Source of the DNA: Chlorophyllum brunneum
Lineage: Eukaryota; Basidiomycota; Agaricomycetes; Agaricales; Agaricaceae
NCBI GenBank assembly: GCA_963576785.1
Contig: OY756149.1
Location: 806,001 to 870,000, forward strand
Length of the DNA: 64,000 nt
Reading direction: 5' to 3'
Shown here: positions 10,677 to 22,560 of the stretch, in pieces
How positions within the stretch are numbered: position 1 is the first letter of the stretch
How the letters are laid out: the number at the start of each line of letters is the position of its first letter
Translations under genes and position numbers: made by a program
Notes under the pieces: model-generated
Databases searched by the model: none
What the model was told of the DNA's origin: nothing
Seen by the model: only the letters and a program-made list of their open reading frames with translations

Positions 10677-12619
10677 TGGCAAGCTGTAGAATATGAGGGT
10701 TGGTGAGGGGAGATTGCCATCGAAGATGGTTGTTACTCACCTTGTGATAGAATTTCTTGATTTTCTCGGGTTCAAACCAAGCATCAAAAAATTTGCACTT
10801 CTTCGAGGTCGTATGGTGTGGACCTCGGCAGTTGAGACAATGAGGACAAGGCTCATCCGCCAGTGTAGGAGGGATGGGTGGCTGCACATTGGAGTTACCC
10901 TTGCAGCAGCCGCAGAGAGTTTGGTGATGTTCCTTGCAATGAGGACCACCACAGGTCGGGCATTTCAAGGCCTGCGCCTTGCAGAACTGAATGGGGTGGC
11001 CCCAGTGGAAGCATTGCTTACACAGAGACACTCCCAGAGAGGCTGCAGATGGCCTGATAGGACAGGCATATCCACCGATATGGAGCGACTTCTGGAGGAG
11101 GGAGTTTGCTTGTTGACCCTTCTGAGAGTCATGGATATTGAAGTACACCATGGTGGTATCAGACGCCTCAGAGTTCCTCAAAATATGGGGGGGTCCCGTT
11201 AATGTGAACAGATCCGAAAATGCTGTGCACTTCATGATCTGTTCAATCTCGAAAGAGGACCAGTGCATCTTGCCAATCTGAAGAAAGGGACGTCAATGAC
11301 CTTGAGATAGGACTTTGACTGGGGGAGGCCAACTGTAAAAACAGTTCCCTGAGGGACGGCCTTCGAGATCCATGTCTTGGTGACCTCAAGGTCAGCAGGA
11401 GTGGGGACAGCATTGGTGCACAGAGCAAACCCCCCATACTCGGCAGAGGTAGACTCTGCTCGAATATGAAGGCATGAATTGATGAAACCACAGTTAACCA
11501 TGGTCTTGAGGTGGAATGAGGAGACTTCGGGGGCAGCCTCGAAGTCAATGATTATCTGGCACCATGAGAGGCCAGCGGTAGTCATTCTGGGCCTCTTTTT
11601 AGAAGCTTTGGATTTGGGAGGAGAGGCTTGCTCGCCCATGGCGAGAATCCTGTCCAGAGGAAGCAAGGGAAACATCTGTGCGAGTTGCACTACAGTCCCC
11701 AATGCTGTAGTCACCTTCCCCTTCTCTTTTGGTTGGGGGACAGGCTCTTTAGCCACTGCAGAGAACATTCTCTTGTTCCCTGGCTTGGCAGCTGGAGTAG
11801 AAGGAGTGGGAGGAGCCACCAGCTTGTACTGGTAGGTCCTCTTGCCCGTGAGAGGAGATGGTCCAACCCCAATGGGACAAGAACCACTCAGAGCACCCTC
11901 TAGACCAGGCATTGGAATGTCTGGGTCCTAGGGGGGAGGCCCAGCCAGGGGAGACCGGGGGACAGCTTGAGCCCTTGGCACTGGAGGAGTACGAGGGGCA
12001 GGAGGAGGAGGAGCAGGAGCGGCAGGGGCCAGTCCCATAGATACTGCCAGGACGGTACCAATGGTAGGCATCCTGAAGCCAAGTTCGACAGTGGACCACC
12101 CACTGTCGTCGATAGCCTTGCACAATCGAATAATTGATTGCACAAGGGGGTATACTGACTTCCCCGGGAGGGTAGTCCAGTCGATATTCTCCACCATCTT
12201 GTTAAGGAAGGTGGAGATGAGGTCCAGCGAGTCCGAGGCCGCTTCGAGGTCCCCTGCAACACTTTTGACAGTGTTAAGAAGGTGACAGGAGTACGGGGAC
12301 AAGGAGCTGGTGGAGGAGGGTGCAGGGCTAGGTGCGCTGGGGGTAACCCAAGGGGGGGTGATGGGATCTTCTTCGTATCCCATGAACCCACTATAATCCT
12401 CCACTGCAGGCCCAGGCAATGGCAAGGGAGCGCAAGAAGGGGTACGAGAACCCTCCTGCCGGTAGGGGTTCTGAGAACGTCCGGGGGTCCTCTAGAGCAA
12501 CTAGATTCGCACGAATGGTGGATGGGCCCTGTTGAGGACCCGTGGATAGTGTCGAGGGTGTCGGGGGACTCAGGAACCTGGCGCCTGGTCCCCCCGCCGA
12601 ATGGGGGTAGCGATGACAT
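10669..12619 (-). pseudogene. LINE-A ORF1 (A1), gag-like, frameshifted
   Basis: Complete-length ORF1 remnant from ATG (12619-12617, MSSLPPFGGG) to TAG (10671-10669). The order is: a Ser/Pro-rich N-terminus; a helical segment (LDLISTFLNKMVENIDWTTL); a Pro-rich linker; a conserved central domain (TVFTVGLPQSKSYLKVIDVPFFR); the CCHC knuckle CKQCFHWGHPIQFC; and further Cys/His pairs. The protein is split over several frames near 11240-11270 and 11900-11930. By family knowledge it would bind element RNA as a nucleocapsid-like protein; this copy cannot be translated intact. Confidence 0.85.
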
Positions 12620-12746
12620 GTGGAATGGCCGTGGGTGTATTGCTAGTAGACTAGGACACTGAAACAAGCGAGTACAACGATTAAGACAATGAGGACAGTT
12701 TGTTTATGCTTGTTTACTGGTGGAAGTACCAAATCAAGAAGCGATG

Positions 12747-14118
12747 TAACAAGGCCCTCCTGAAGCAACTTAACACTATGCAGCGCAAAGCGGCATTGTG
12801 GATCACTGGTGCATTCTGCACCAGCCCTACCAGAGGAGCTGAGGCCTTGGCTGGCCTCATCCCCATCCACCTCCATCTCAAGAAACTGGCTTCCCGTGCC
12901 GTCCACAGGATTGCCACACTTTCTGAGAACCACCCTGTTTGCTCCATCATGGGGTGTCAGTATATAGGGGGATGTGTTCCACATCCCAGATCGATCACTC
13001 TCATGACCCCCGCTCAGGCGGGTAAGGTCAAGGGGCCAGTCACAGAGGCAAACTCTCGCTTGCCGGACCTGACGGAGACGTTCGAGCCGTTTGTGCTTGA
13101 AGCGTCGCCAGGTTCTCGTCTCATGGACCGCTTCGCGGCCCAGGTGACTTATAAAACGTACGATGCCTCGCTCGGTGGAAACCCGGCGGGTCGTCAAGTG
13201 GATTTGCTCAATGATACCCTTCGTGGGTATCGTGAGGATAGACAGGTTGTCTACGTAGCGACGGACGCAAGTCTGCCACTGGTTGGAGACTTCCAGGCGG
13301 TTTCTGCTGCCCATGTTTATAGGGGAACACGCTTGCTTCGTGCAACGCGTCACCCAGCTGGCAAGGTTACAGCCCCAGATGCTGAACTTTTTGCCATTCG
13401 TATGGCCTTGGGGACTGCTGTGGCAGTCTCTGAGGCTGTACACATTGCGGTCTTCACGGACTCGATTGGTTCCGCCAAGCGAGCTCTTGACCCGTCTGTG
13501 CACTCTGGCCAGGGACACTCCCTGGCTGTGTGTCGTCTCTTGTTGGAGTGGTTCAGGAATCGTCCCGACCGCTCCCTCACTTTCTGGTCTGTTCCGTCAT
13601 CGGCGAAATGGTCCATTCATCAGGATGTGCATTTATTTGCCACCGAACTACAGGTTGCCGCTGGGCGTAGCCCAGTGACATCGATCGACTCGCTGCATAA
13701 AGTCAACGTAGCAACTATTCAGAAGGCCTGGAAAGTCGCTTTCCAGGACTCCTCTTATCGCAGTTCTAACTTCCTTACTCTTAAGGATAGTAAGAACAAA
13801 GTGTTACAGCCGACGTACCTCCATGGGGGTTCGTGGCTTCCGTCTTTTCCCTCTCAGTCCATTGCGACGAGAGCAAACCGTGCCATCCTCGGGCACGCTC
13901 CAACCGGCGAGTATCGCTCCCGGTTTCATCCTCTAGAGCCTGTTGGCTGCGAGTGCGGGGCTCCTCTGGAGACCTGCACTCATATCCTGTGCTCTTGTCC
14001 TCTGTACAAGAGACGTCGTGGCCTGCCGGTCTCCGTTGACCAGCTGGTATCTTTTCTTAAACGCAACCCTTCTGCATTTGCGTTTAAGTCCAACACACCG
14101 CTTGCTGGAGTTGGATAA
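12747..14118 (+). pseudogene. LINE-A ORF2 3' half (A2), open
   Basis: An uninterrupted frame of about 457 codons covering the linker, RNase H (VATDASLPLVGDFQ, DAELFAIRMALG, AVFTDSIGSAKRA), the KWSIHQDVHLF block and the C-terminal motif CECGAPLETCTHILCSC, ending TAA at 14116-14118. The RNase H acidic residues are all present. It is a fragment only because A1 interrupts the gene upstream of 12747. Confidence 0.85.
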
Positions 14119-14423
14119 CGCGATGCGACCCCTGCTAGCTTCCCATGTCTCTGACGTGTGTAGAAGTTAATTGCGAATTGACGCATACTCTCCTTGGGGA
14201 GGGGAGGCAAGGGGTCGCTCTGCACATCTGGTCTAGGACTCGTGCATCCGTGCGTGTTTCCACGACCGTTCACCCAGACCGCCTGTCGGCAGTCTAGTTC
14301 GGCCAGGGGAGAGCCTGTCTTCTTATATCCTTACATTGTAGCCTACATGTCACAGTAGATACAGGTGGACTGTGATCGCGCACCACCTTAAACATGATGA
14401 TTTAAAAAAAAAAAAAAAAAAAA
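12747..14423 (+). mobile_element. LINE-A copy A2, 3' half
   Basis: LINE-A sequence from the end of the RT domain (NKALLKQLNTMQRKAALW) to poly(A) (14404-14423). It is the target into which A1 was inserted at 12746/12747; its 5' half should lie to the left of the window. Its poly(A) abuts LINE-A copy A3. Confidence 0.85.
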
Positions 14424-15545
14424 GCTCTCATGATCCCCACTCAGGTGGTCAAGGTCAAGGGACCAGTCACAGAGGCAAACTCTCATTTGCCAGACTTAAC
14501 GGAGGTGTTCGAGCTGTTTGCACTCAAAGCATCACCAGGTTCTCACCTCCTGGACCACTATGTGGCCCAGGTGACTTATAAAATGTATGATGCCTTGCTC
14601 AGTGGAAACCCTGCGGGTCGTCAGGTGGATTTGCTCGATAATACTCTTCGTGAGTATCGTGAGAACAGACAGGTTATCTACGCAGCAATGGACATGAGTC
14701 TGCCGCTGATTGGGGATTACCAGGCAGTTTTGGCTGCCCATGTTTACAGGGGGATGCGTTTGCTTTGTGCATCGCATCACCCAGCTGGCAAGGTTACAGC
14801 CCCAGATGCTGAGCTTTTTGCCATCCATATGGCCTTGGGGACTGCTGCAGTGGTTTCTGAAGCTGTACATATTGCAGTCTTTACAGACTTGGTTGGTTCT
14901 GCCAAGCGAGCCCTTGACCCATCCGTGCACTCTGGCCAGGGACATTCCCTGGCTGTATGTTGCCTTCTGTTGGAATGGTTCAGGGATCGCCCTGACCATT
15001 CCCTTACCTTCTGGTCCATTCTGTCTTTGGCAAAATGGTCCATTCATCAGGATGTGCATGTATTTGCCACCAACCTTTGGGTTGCCACTGGATGCAGTCC
15101 AGCAATGTCCATTGATTTGCTGCGTAAGATTAACATAGCAACCATTCAGAAGGCCTGGAAGGTTACCTTCCAGGACTCCTCTTACTGCAGTTCAAACTTT
15201 CTTGCCCTCAAGGACAGTAAGAACAAGATTCTACAGCCAATGTACCTCCATGGTGGTTCTTGGCTTCCCTCTTTTCCCTCTCAGTCTATTGCGACGAGGG
15301 CGAACCATGCCATCCTCGGGCACGCTCCAACCGGCGAGTATCACTCCCGGTTCCATCCTCTTGAGTCTGCTGGCTGCAAGTGTGGGGCTCCTCTGGAGAC
15401 CCACACTCATATCTTGTGCTCTTGTCCTTTGTACAAGAGACGTCATGGCCTGCCGGTCTCTATTGACCAGCTGGCATCTTTTCTTAAGTGCAATCCTTTA
15501 GTGTTTGCATTTAAGTCCAACCGACCACTTGCGGGAGTTGGATAA
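14424..15545 (+). pseudogene. LINE-A ORF2 3' part (A3)
   Basis: RNase H and C-terminal region of ORF2 in one open frame, TAA at 15543-15545. The first RNase H motif reads AMDMSLPL instead of ATDASLPL, and the third reads FTDLVGSAKRA. The aspartates are kept but the surrounding residues are degraded. The cysteine motif CKCGAPLETHTHILCSC is intact. Confidence 0.8.
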
Positions 15546-15846
15546 CATGGCGCGGCCCCTGCTAGCTCCCCACGTCTCTGGCATATGTAGGAGTTAATTG
15601 CGAATTGATGCATACTCTCCCTAGGGAGGGGAGGCTAGGGGTCGCTCACTTCTTTGGTCTAGGACTCATGCATTCATGCATGTTTCCACGACCATTCACC
15701 CAGACTACCTGTTGGTGGTCTAGTTTGGCCAGGGGAGAGCCAATCTTCATAAACTACTCTCTGTCCTCTGCATGTCATAGTAGATACAGGTGGACTGCGA
15801 TCGCACACCACCTTAAACATGTTGATTTAAAAAAAAAAAAAAAAAA
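14424..15846 (+). mobile_element. LINE-A copy A3, 3' fragment
   Basis: A LINE-A 3' part, from the linker before RNase H to poly(A) (15829-15846). Contains an open coding remnant of about 374 codons (14424-15545). A2 was probably inserted into it at 14423/14424. Its poly(A) abuts the inverted ORF1 segment of A4. Confidence 0.85.
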
Positions 15847-16232
15847 TGTTCCTCACAATGAGAACCACCACAGATCGGGCATTTCAAGGCCTGCGCCTTG
15901 CAGAATTGGATGGGGTGACCCCAGTGAAAGCACCACTTATACAGAGACACCCCTGGAGAGGCTGTGGATGGCCTGATAGGACAGGTATATCCACCAATAT
16001 GGAGTGACTTCCAGAGGAGGAGGTTCACCTGTTGACCCTTCTGAGAGTCATGAATGTTGAAGTACACCATGGCAGTATTAGACACCTTGGAGTTCCTCGT
16101 AATACAGGGGGGTCCTGTTAACATGAACAGGTCAGAAAACACAGTGTGTTTCATAATCTGTTCGATCTTAAAAGAGGACCAGCAAGTCTCACTGATCCTA
16201 AAGTAGGGGATGTCGATGACCTTGAGATAGGG
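15847..16232 (-). pseudogene. LINE-A ORF1 fragment, inverted part of A4
   Basis: About 128 codons of ORF1 from the conserved YLKVID block to the zinc-knuckle region (KCPICGGSHCEEH). The first knuckle reads YKWCFHWGHPIQFC, so its first cysteine is lost. The orientation is opposite to the ORF2 part of the same copy. Confidence 0.85.
16219..16232. repeat. Target-site duplication of LINE-B 16233-17843
   Basis: ACCTTGAGATAGGG at 16219-16232 and 17843-17856, identical over 14 bp; the first A on the right may belong to the poly(A). The target is LINE-A ORF1 sequence in copy A4. Confidence 0.9.
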
Positions 16233-17843
16233 TACTTCCATGCTCCCATCCCTTACCGAACAGTTTGACCCCTGCTCTGCAGTGGCTCAGCCTGGTCATC
16301 GTCTCCTGGACCGCTTTGCGGCCCAGGTCTCCTTCCACGACTCTCCTCGCTCACGCGACGAGAGAGCTGTGCATATGAGGCATCTGAATAGCACCCTGGA
16401 CCGTGCCAATGCCAACCCTCGGGTTCTCACTGTGGCCACAGACACTAGTCTACCACTGCGGGGGGAATTCCAGGCAGTTTCTGCTGCCCATATCTACCGG
16501 TCGGGCCGGCGTGTCTTTCAGACGAGACAAGCGGCAGGTCGAGTGACAGCTCCTGATGCTGAGCTGTACGCTATCCGGATCGCAATTGGAAAGGCCGTCA
16601 GCCTCCCTGATTGCGACTCCATTGTTTTGTTCCCTGGGCTCAGCTAGGAGAGCGGTGGACCCTTCCGTTCACTCAGGTCAAGCTCATTCGCTTGCCGTGT
16701 GTAGTGCTCTTATGGAGTGGTTCGAGGGCCACCCTGAACGCTCCATTCACATCTGGCACACCTTCTCTTCGGAGAAGTGGGCCATTCACGGTACCGTACA
16801 CCAATACTGCACCGAACTTCAGGTCACTGCAGGTTCCCGTCCGCAGACCTCCCTTGACTCCCTTCGTCAGAGGGTTGTCAAATCCTGCCAGGATGCCTGG
16901 ATCACTCGATTTCAGGATCCTGCTTACTCGGGTAGCCAGTTCATGGCTCTCGAAGGGCGTAACAGTAAGCCCCTCCAGCCCACTTACCTCCATAGAGGTT
17001 TGTGGCTGCCCTCTGCCACAGCAGAGTCCAACTCGCTGTCCACCTGCATGTGTAGGGTTATACTCAACCATGCGCCTATCGGGGCCTATAGGTCTCGATT
17101 CTTCCAGGACGAACCATTTTGGTGTCCATGCGGGGCTCCTTTCGAGTCCCGTGTGCATATTCTTACCAACTGCGGTCAGTTTGACACCTCTCGGGGGTAC
17201 CCTGCTACACGGGGTGCCCCTGTCAAGTTCTTGAAGGCGAACCCCCAGGCATTCGCTTTCCCATCCGTTCCCCAGGGAATTGGATAACTGGCTCAGGGTA
17301 GGTGGGTTATTGTCCGGCACCAGTGGCCCCTGGCAAAGACTTGGCAACCGTTTCGATGACCGATGAATGGACCTGGACCCTACAGCAACTAGGTGTGGTG
17401 AAGATGCCGATAGCCACACAAATGGTGCAGTCAATTACTTTGGCAAGGGTGACCGTGGCTGGGGGACTGGGCTTTAGTAAGAGGGAGTTGGGGCCTAGCT
17501 GGGCTAGTAACTGGGTACGTCTCCACCGCTGGGCATTTACAGTGAATTAACACCTACTGACTGGGCCTGGTCTTTGGACTGGGTCGCTGGTTGGGGGACC
17601 TCCCTGCCCACTCGCCTCCTCTGGCGTCCACTCCCCTCGCCCTCTGGGCTCGGGAGTAGGACGCAATTCCTCCTACCGTTGGCTTTGGGCAATGGTATTT
17701 TTGCTTGGTAGGGCGTAGTTACCACTTTCTCCGTAGATACCCGCTTGTTTACTTTTTGTACTCCGGCCGCGGGCTGTGTTCGAGCGCCGCGCAATAAATC
17801 GGCCTTAGGCCATGATTCAAAAAAAAAAAAAAAAAAAAAAAAA
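16233..17843 (+). mobile_element. 5'-truncated LINE-B inserted in A4
   Basis: LINE-B from the linker upstream of RNase H to poly(A) (17819-17843), with 3' UTR 17288-17818. Flanked by a 14-bp duplication. No X module is attached. Confidence 0.9.
16235..17287 (+). pseudogene. LINE-B ORF2 C-terminal fragment
   Basis: RNase H and C-terminal domain of LINE-B ORF2. A short deletion near 16630 removes the third RNase H aspartate motif (TDSLGS becomes a frame shift at LFPGLS). The frame then resumes to the TAA at 17285-17287. The C-terminal CPCGAPFESRVHILTNC motif is intact. Confidence 0.85.
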
Positions 17844-17856
17844 CCTTGAGATAGGG

Positions 17857-19244
17857 CCTACTCACATTCTGCACAATGAGGATCTTCGACTGTCGGTCAT
17901 TGATCTTGCATTTGTTCCATCAGACCTGTCTATTTCCCATAGACCCAGGTTGGATTACTCCCTTAGGGGTCCGTCAGACCACGTTCCACTGGTTCTGACG
18001 CTTCCAGTCATTCCCACGATAGTGGACACTCACAGGAAGACCCTGCCACATGATGGTGGAGAAGAGGTAGTGCTCTTCCTCACTGATATTATCCAGGACC
18101 TCCGTGAAGTAACTAGACTTCCGGAACCTATTACTACTGATGAGGTTGAAGCTGCGGTTCACGCCATGGCAGAGGCCTTCTCCACTGCATGGGAAGCCCA
18201 TGCGGTAGACATCATGATCACTCGCCGCTCTAAACCCTGGTGGAACCAGGAATGCCGCGAAACTTTTGGGAGATATCGTGAGACTCATTCTCACGATGAC
18301 TACTCTAACTTTAGACGTGCTAAGAAGCGTGCCAAGTGCAACTTCTTTGATGCTCGCATCGAGGAAATTGCTTCTATGAACAAGCGACCATGGGACCTTA
18401 TGGAATGGGTCCAAAAGCGGAAGCTTCCACCCTGCGAGGCTATCCAGTACAATGGAGAGCCATGTCACGCACTCCCGGATCTCTGGGATGCACTCCACAA
18501 TACCTACAACTTGGTCTCTGGCCGAGCTGTGGATATTTCTGTTCTTAATCCGCTGCCAAGCCTTACGGCTCGGGAGTGGGTCCACTTTTCAGCCTTAGAG
18601 CTGATAGATGCCCTTAGCACATGCTCGGGTGTGTCCGCCCCAGGGCCAGACCATGTAACGTGGACCCACCTCAAGGAGATCACCGAGGACCCTGATGTCC
18701 TTCGGCTATTCATCGGGATAGCCAATGCCTGCATGAGTGTGGGTCATTGGCCATCCCATTTCAAGGAAAGCTTGTCAGTTATCATACCGAAGCCGGGCAA
18801 GCCGTCCTACTCAACACCCAAGGCGTTCAGACCCATTGTGCTCTTGAACACCTTTGGTAAACTCATCGAGAAGATGATCTCGAATCGCCTCCAGTTTGAC
18901 TCGGTCAAGCATGGAGTTTTTCATCCAAATCAGCTTGGTGGTATCCATCAGAGATCCACTGATGATGCTGGGATGCTCCTAACCCACATCGTTTGCGTGG
19001 GGTGGGCCAGGGGCCTCAAGACTAGCGTTGTCACTTTTGACATCGCTCAGTTCTTTCCTTCGCTCAACCACTCTATGTTGTTGGCAATTCTACGGAAGCA
19101 AGGATTCGACCCCTGTGTGGGTAGATTTTTTGCCTCTTATTTGGTTGGCCGCTCTTGATCTCAGGCAGGCGGACGTTGGGGTAGGTCAGGGCTCTTTGCT
19201 CTCTCCTGTCCTCTCCGGCCTCTATCTTGCTCCCTTCATGAAGC
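17857..19244 (+). pseudogene. LINE-A ORF2 fragment (A4): endonuclease end to RT
   Basis: Sense ORF2 from the end of the endonuclease (GPTHILHNEDL, SVIDLAF, GPSDHVPLVL) through RT motif A (FDIAQFFPSL) to the start of the element's Met-Lys-Leu-Tyr block. The frame is open until about 19155, where a ~30-bp deletion after FASYLVGRS shifts it. At 19244 it is split by a LINE-B insertion and continues at 25258. Confidence 0.85.
19233..19244. repeat. Target-site duplication of LINE-B 19245-25257
   Basis: CCTTCATGAAGC at 19233-19244 and 25258-25269; up to 15 bp if the following Ts are counted. Both sides are contiguous LINE-A ORF2 sequence. Confidence 0.85.
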
Positions 19245-19802
19245 TTTTTTTTTTTTTTTTTTTTTTTTTTTGATCATGGCCTAAGGCCGATTTATTACGC
19301 GGCGCTCGAACACAGCCCGCGGCCGGAATACAAACAAGTAAACAGGTGGGTATCTACGGAGAACGTGGTAACTACGCCCTACCAAGCAAAAATACCGTTG
19401 CCCAAAGCCAACGGTAGGAGGAATTGCGTCCTACTCCCGAGCCCAGAGGGCGAGGGGAGTGGACGCCAGAGGAGGCGAGTGGGCAGGGAGGTCCCCCAAC
19501 CAGCGACCCAGTCCAAAGACCAGGCCCGGTCAGTAGGTGTTAATTCACTGTAAATGCCCGGTGGTGGAAGCGCACCCAGTTACTAGCCCAGCTAAGCCCC
19601 AACCCCCCTTTACTAAGACCCAGTCCCCCAGCCACGGTCACCCTTGCCAGAGTAATTGACCGCACCATTTGTGTGGCTATCGGCATCTTCACCACACCTA
19701 GTCGCTGTAGGGTCCAGGTCTGTTCATCGGTCATCGGAACTGTCGCCAGGTCTTCGCCAGGGGTCACCGGTGCCGGACAATAACCCACCTACCCTGAGCC
19801 AG

Positions 19803-21888
19803 TTATCCAATTCCCTGGGGAACGGATGGGAAGGCGAACGCCTGGGGGTTCGCTTTCAAGAACTTGACAAGGGCACCCGGTGTAGCAGGGTACCCCCGAG
19901 AGGAATCAAACCGACTGCAGTTGGTAAGAATATGCACACGGGACTCGAAAGGAGCCCCGCATGGACACCAAAATGGTTCGTCCTGGAAGAATCGAGACCT
20001 ATAGGCCCCGATAGGCACATGGTTGAGTATAACCCTACACATGCGGGCGGACAGCGAGTTGGACTCTGCTGCAGCGGAGGGCAGCCACGAACCTCCATGG
20101 AGGTAGGTGGGCTGGAGGGGCTTACTGTTACGCCCTTCGAGAGCCATGAACTGGCTACCCGAGTAAGCAGGATCCTGAAATCGAGTGATCCAGGCATCCT
20201 GGCAGGATTTGACGGCCCTCTGACGAAGGGAGTCAAGGGAGGTCTGCGGACGGGAACCCGCGGCAACCTGAAGTTCGGTGCAGTATTGGTGTACGGTACT
20301 GTGAATGGCCCACTTCTCCGAAGAGAAGGTGTGCCAGATGTGAATGGAGCGTTCAGGGTGGCCCTCGAACCACTCCATAAGAGCATTACACACGGCAAGC
20401 GAATGAGCTTGACCTGAGTGAATGGAAGGGTCCACCGCTCTCTTAGCTGAGCCCAGGGAGTCAGTGAACAAAACAATGGAGTCGCAATCAGGGAGGCTGA
20501 CGGCCTTCCCAATTGCGATCCGGACAGCGTACAGCTCAGCGTCAGGAGCCGTCACTCGACCTGCCGCATGTCTCGTCTGAAAGACACGCCGGCCCGACCG
20601 GTAGATATGGGCAGCAGAAACTGCCTGGAATTCCCCCCGCAGCGGTAGACTAGCATCTGTGGCCACAGTGAGAACCCGAGGGTTGGCATTGGCACGGTCC
20701 AGGGTGCTGTTCAGATGCCTTATATGCACAGCTCTCTCGTTGCGTGAGCGAGGAGAGTCGTGGAAGGAGACCTAGGCCGCAAAGCGGTCCAGGAGACGAT
20801 GACCAGGCTGAGCCACTGCAGAGCAGGGGTCAAACTGTTCGGTAAGGGATGGGAGCACAGAAACAGCTTCCATAAGGGAACCCTTGACCCGACCGACAAG
20901 GCAGTCAGACAAGAGGGAAATGGAGAGAGGGTGCGGGGGCACCCTTGGCGTTCGGACGATCGAGGAGGGATCGAAGAGGGTGGGTATCGGAGAGGGTGGA
21001 GAGGCGGTAGTTCGCTCTTGAGGCCAGCTTCTTCAGATGGAGGTGGACGGGGATGAGGCCAGCGAGGGCCTCGGTGCCGCCAGATGGGGAGGTGCGGAAC
21101 GCACCGGTGATCCACAATGCAGCCTTGCGTTGCATAGTGTTTAGGGATTTGACGAGGCCCTTATACCGGGCCTTATCAAAATACCACAGGCGGAAGCCAT
21201 ACGTCGCGATAGGCACGACACATGACCTGTAAAGGAGCCGCTTCTGCTTGGGGTTCAGACCGCGGGAGGAATTACCCAGCATCCCCATCGCTTTCACGGT
21301 GGAGAGAGCTTTGGTAGAATAATGTCGAACATGTTCCTGAAAATTCAGGGCACAATCGAAGTAAAAGCCCAGATACCTCCAATAGGTCTTAGGGCGTAGA
21401 GGAGTGTCCCCCGTGAATGGACCGAAGCCCAAGTCAAGGGGGGGATTGACGTCTCCAGGCTTCCTAGAGAAGTGGAAGAGCTCGGACTTGTCATGTTCCA
21501 TGACGAGCGCGAATGCCACAAAGAGATTGAAGAGAACGGTGTATGCCCCCTTGAGGGTGTCCAGGTTCTCGTCCCAGGTCTTAGCCTGGGCGACGACAGT
21601 ACCGTCATCGACGTACAACAGCAGAGTACTCCCAGGAGAAGTAACCTGCAGGTCGAAAACCTTCATAAGAGGTGCAATATAGAGGCCAGAGAGGACAGGG
21701 GACATGGCAGAGCCCTGTCCGATGCCCACATCTACGCCCCGGGGATCAGAGGAGAAGCTGTTCCATGTATAAACAGTGGAACGGCCCACCAAATACGAAG
21801 CAAAGAAGGTTCGCACGTTAAGCGGGAACCCCTGCTTGGCAAGAATCGCCATGAGCATCTCATGGTTAAGAGAGGGGAAGAACTGAGC
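19803..21888 (-). pseudogene. LINE-B ORF2 3' block
   Basis: From just after RT motif A to the ORF2 stop (19805-19803). The RT catalytic box YVDD is intact (about 21605). A short deletion near 20930 breaks the frame after RPNAKGAP. A CAG-to-TAG stop sits at 20774-20772 (AAQV becomes AA-stop). RNase H (VATDASLPLRGEFQ, DAELYAVRIAIGK, LFTDSLGSAKRA) and the C-terminal cysteine motif are open. Confidence 0.85.
21874..21888. repeat. Target-site duplication of X3-LINE-A chimera
   Basis: GGGGAAGAACTGAGC at 21874-21888 and at 23995-24009, identical over 15 bp. Removing 21889-24009 rejoins LINE-B ORF2 exactly at motif A. This is the cleanest proof that X and a LINE-A tail were inserted together as one unit. 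Confidence 0.93.
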
Positions 21889-22195
21889 TTTTTTTTTTTT
21901 TTTTTTTTTAAATCAACATGTTTAAGGTGGTGCGCGATCGCAGTCCACCTGTATCTACTGTGACATGTAGGCTACAAAAGTAATGGTATTCGAAGATTGG
22001 CTCTCCCCTGGCCGAGCTAGACCGCCGACAGGCGGTCTGGGTGAACGGTCGCGGAAACGCGCCCGAACGCGCGAGTCCTAGACCAGATATGTAGAGCGAC
22101 CCCTTGCCTCCCCTCCCTAAGGAGAGTATGCGTCAATTCGCAATTAACTTCTACACACGTCAGAGACGTGGGAAGCTAGCAGGGGTCGCGCCGCG

Positions 22196-22560
22196 TTATC
22201 CAACTCCCGTAAGCGGTGTGTTGGACTTAAACGCAAACGCAGAAGGATTGCGTTTAAGAAAACTAACAAGCTGGTCAATAGAGACCGGCAAGCCACGACG
22301 TCTCTTGTACAGAGGACAAGAGCACAAGATATGAGTGCGAGTCTCCAAAGGAGCCCCACACTCGCAGCCAATAGGCTCTAGAGGATGAAACCGGGAGCGG
22401 TACTCGCCGGTTGGAGTGTGCCCGAGGATGGCACGGTTCGCTCTCGTCGCGACGGACTGAGAGGGAAAAGAAGGAAGCCACGAACCCCCGTGGGGGTACG
22501 TTGGCTGTAACACCTTGTCCTTACTATCCTTGAGAGCAAGGAAGTTCGAACCGCGATAAG
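22196..22560 (-). pseudogene. LINE-A ORF2 C-terminal fragment in the X3 chimera
   Basis: About 121 codons: the last part of ORF2 with the FPSQSVATRANRAILGHTPTG block and the cysteine motif CECGAPLETRTHILCSC, TAA at 22198-22196. It has no start of its own. Confidence 0.85.

Larger units (their letters stand above)
4677..12746 (-). mobile_element. LINE-A copy A1, complete 5' end, interrupted
   Basis: A LINE-A copy whose 5' end is complete (5' UTR 12620-12746, beginning CATCGCTTCTTGATTTGG on the minus strand) and whose 3' end lies outside the window. It is interrupted by a 5'-truncated LINE-A (5926-6844, with target duplication). About 620 bp of its endonuclease-RT linker are replaced by a LINE-B patch (7873-10101). 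It was inserted into LINE-A copy A2, which continues at 12747. Its RT box reads YVNN, so both catalytic aspartates are gone. Confidence 0.8.

Noticed and set aside
19656..20417. 253-codon frame opposite LINE-B RNase H (also 8988-9794, 16673-17434, 30647-31420)
   Set aside because: Antisense shadow of the high-GC ORF2 frame; it only mirrors the RNase H coding strand and the 3' UTR.
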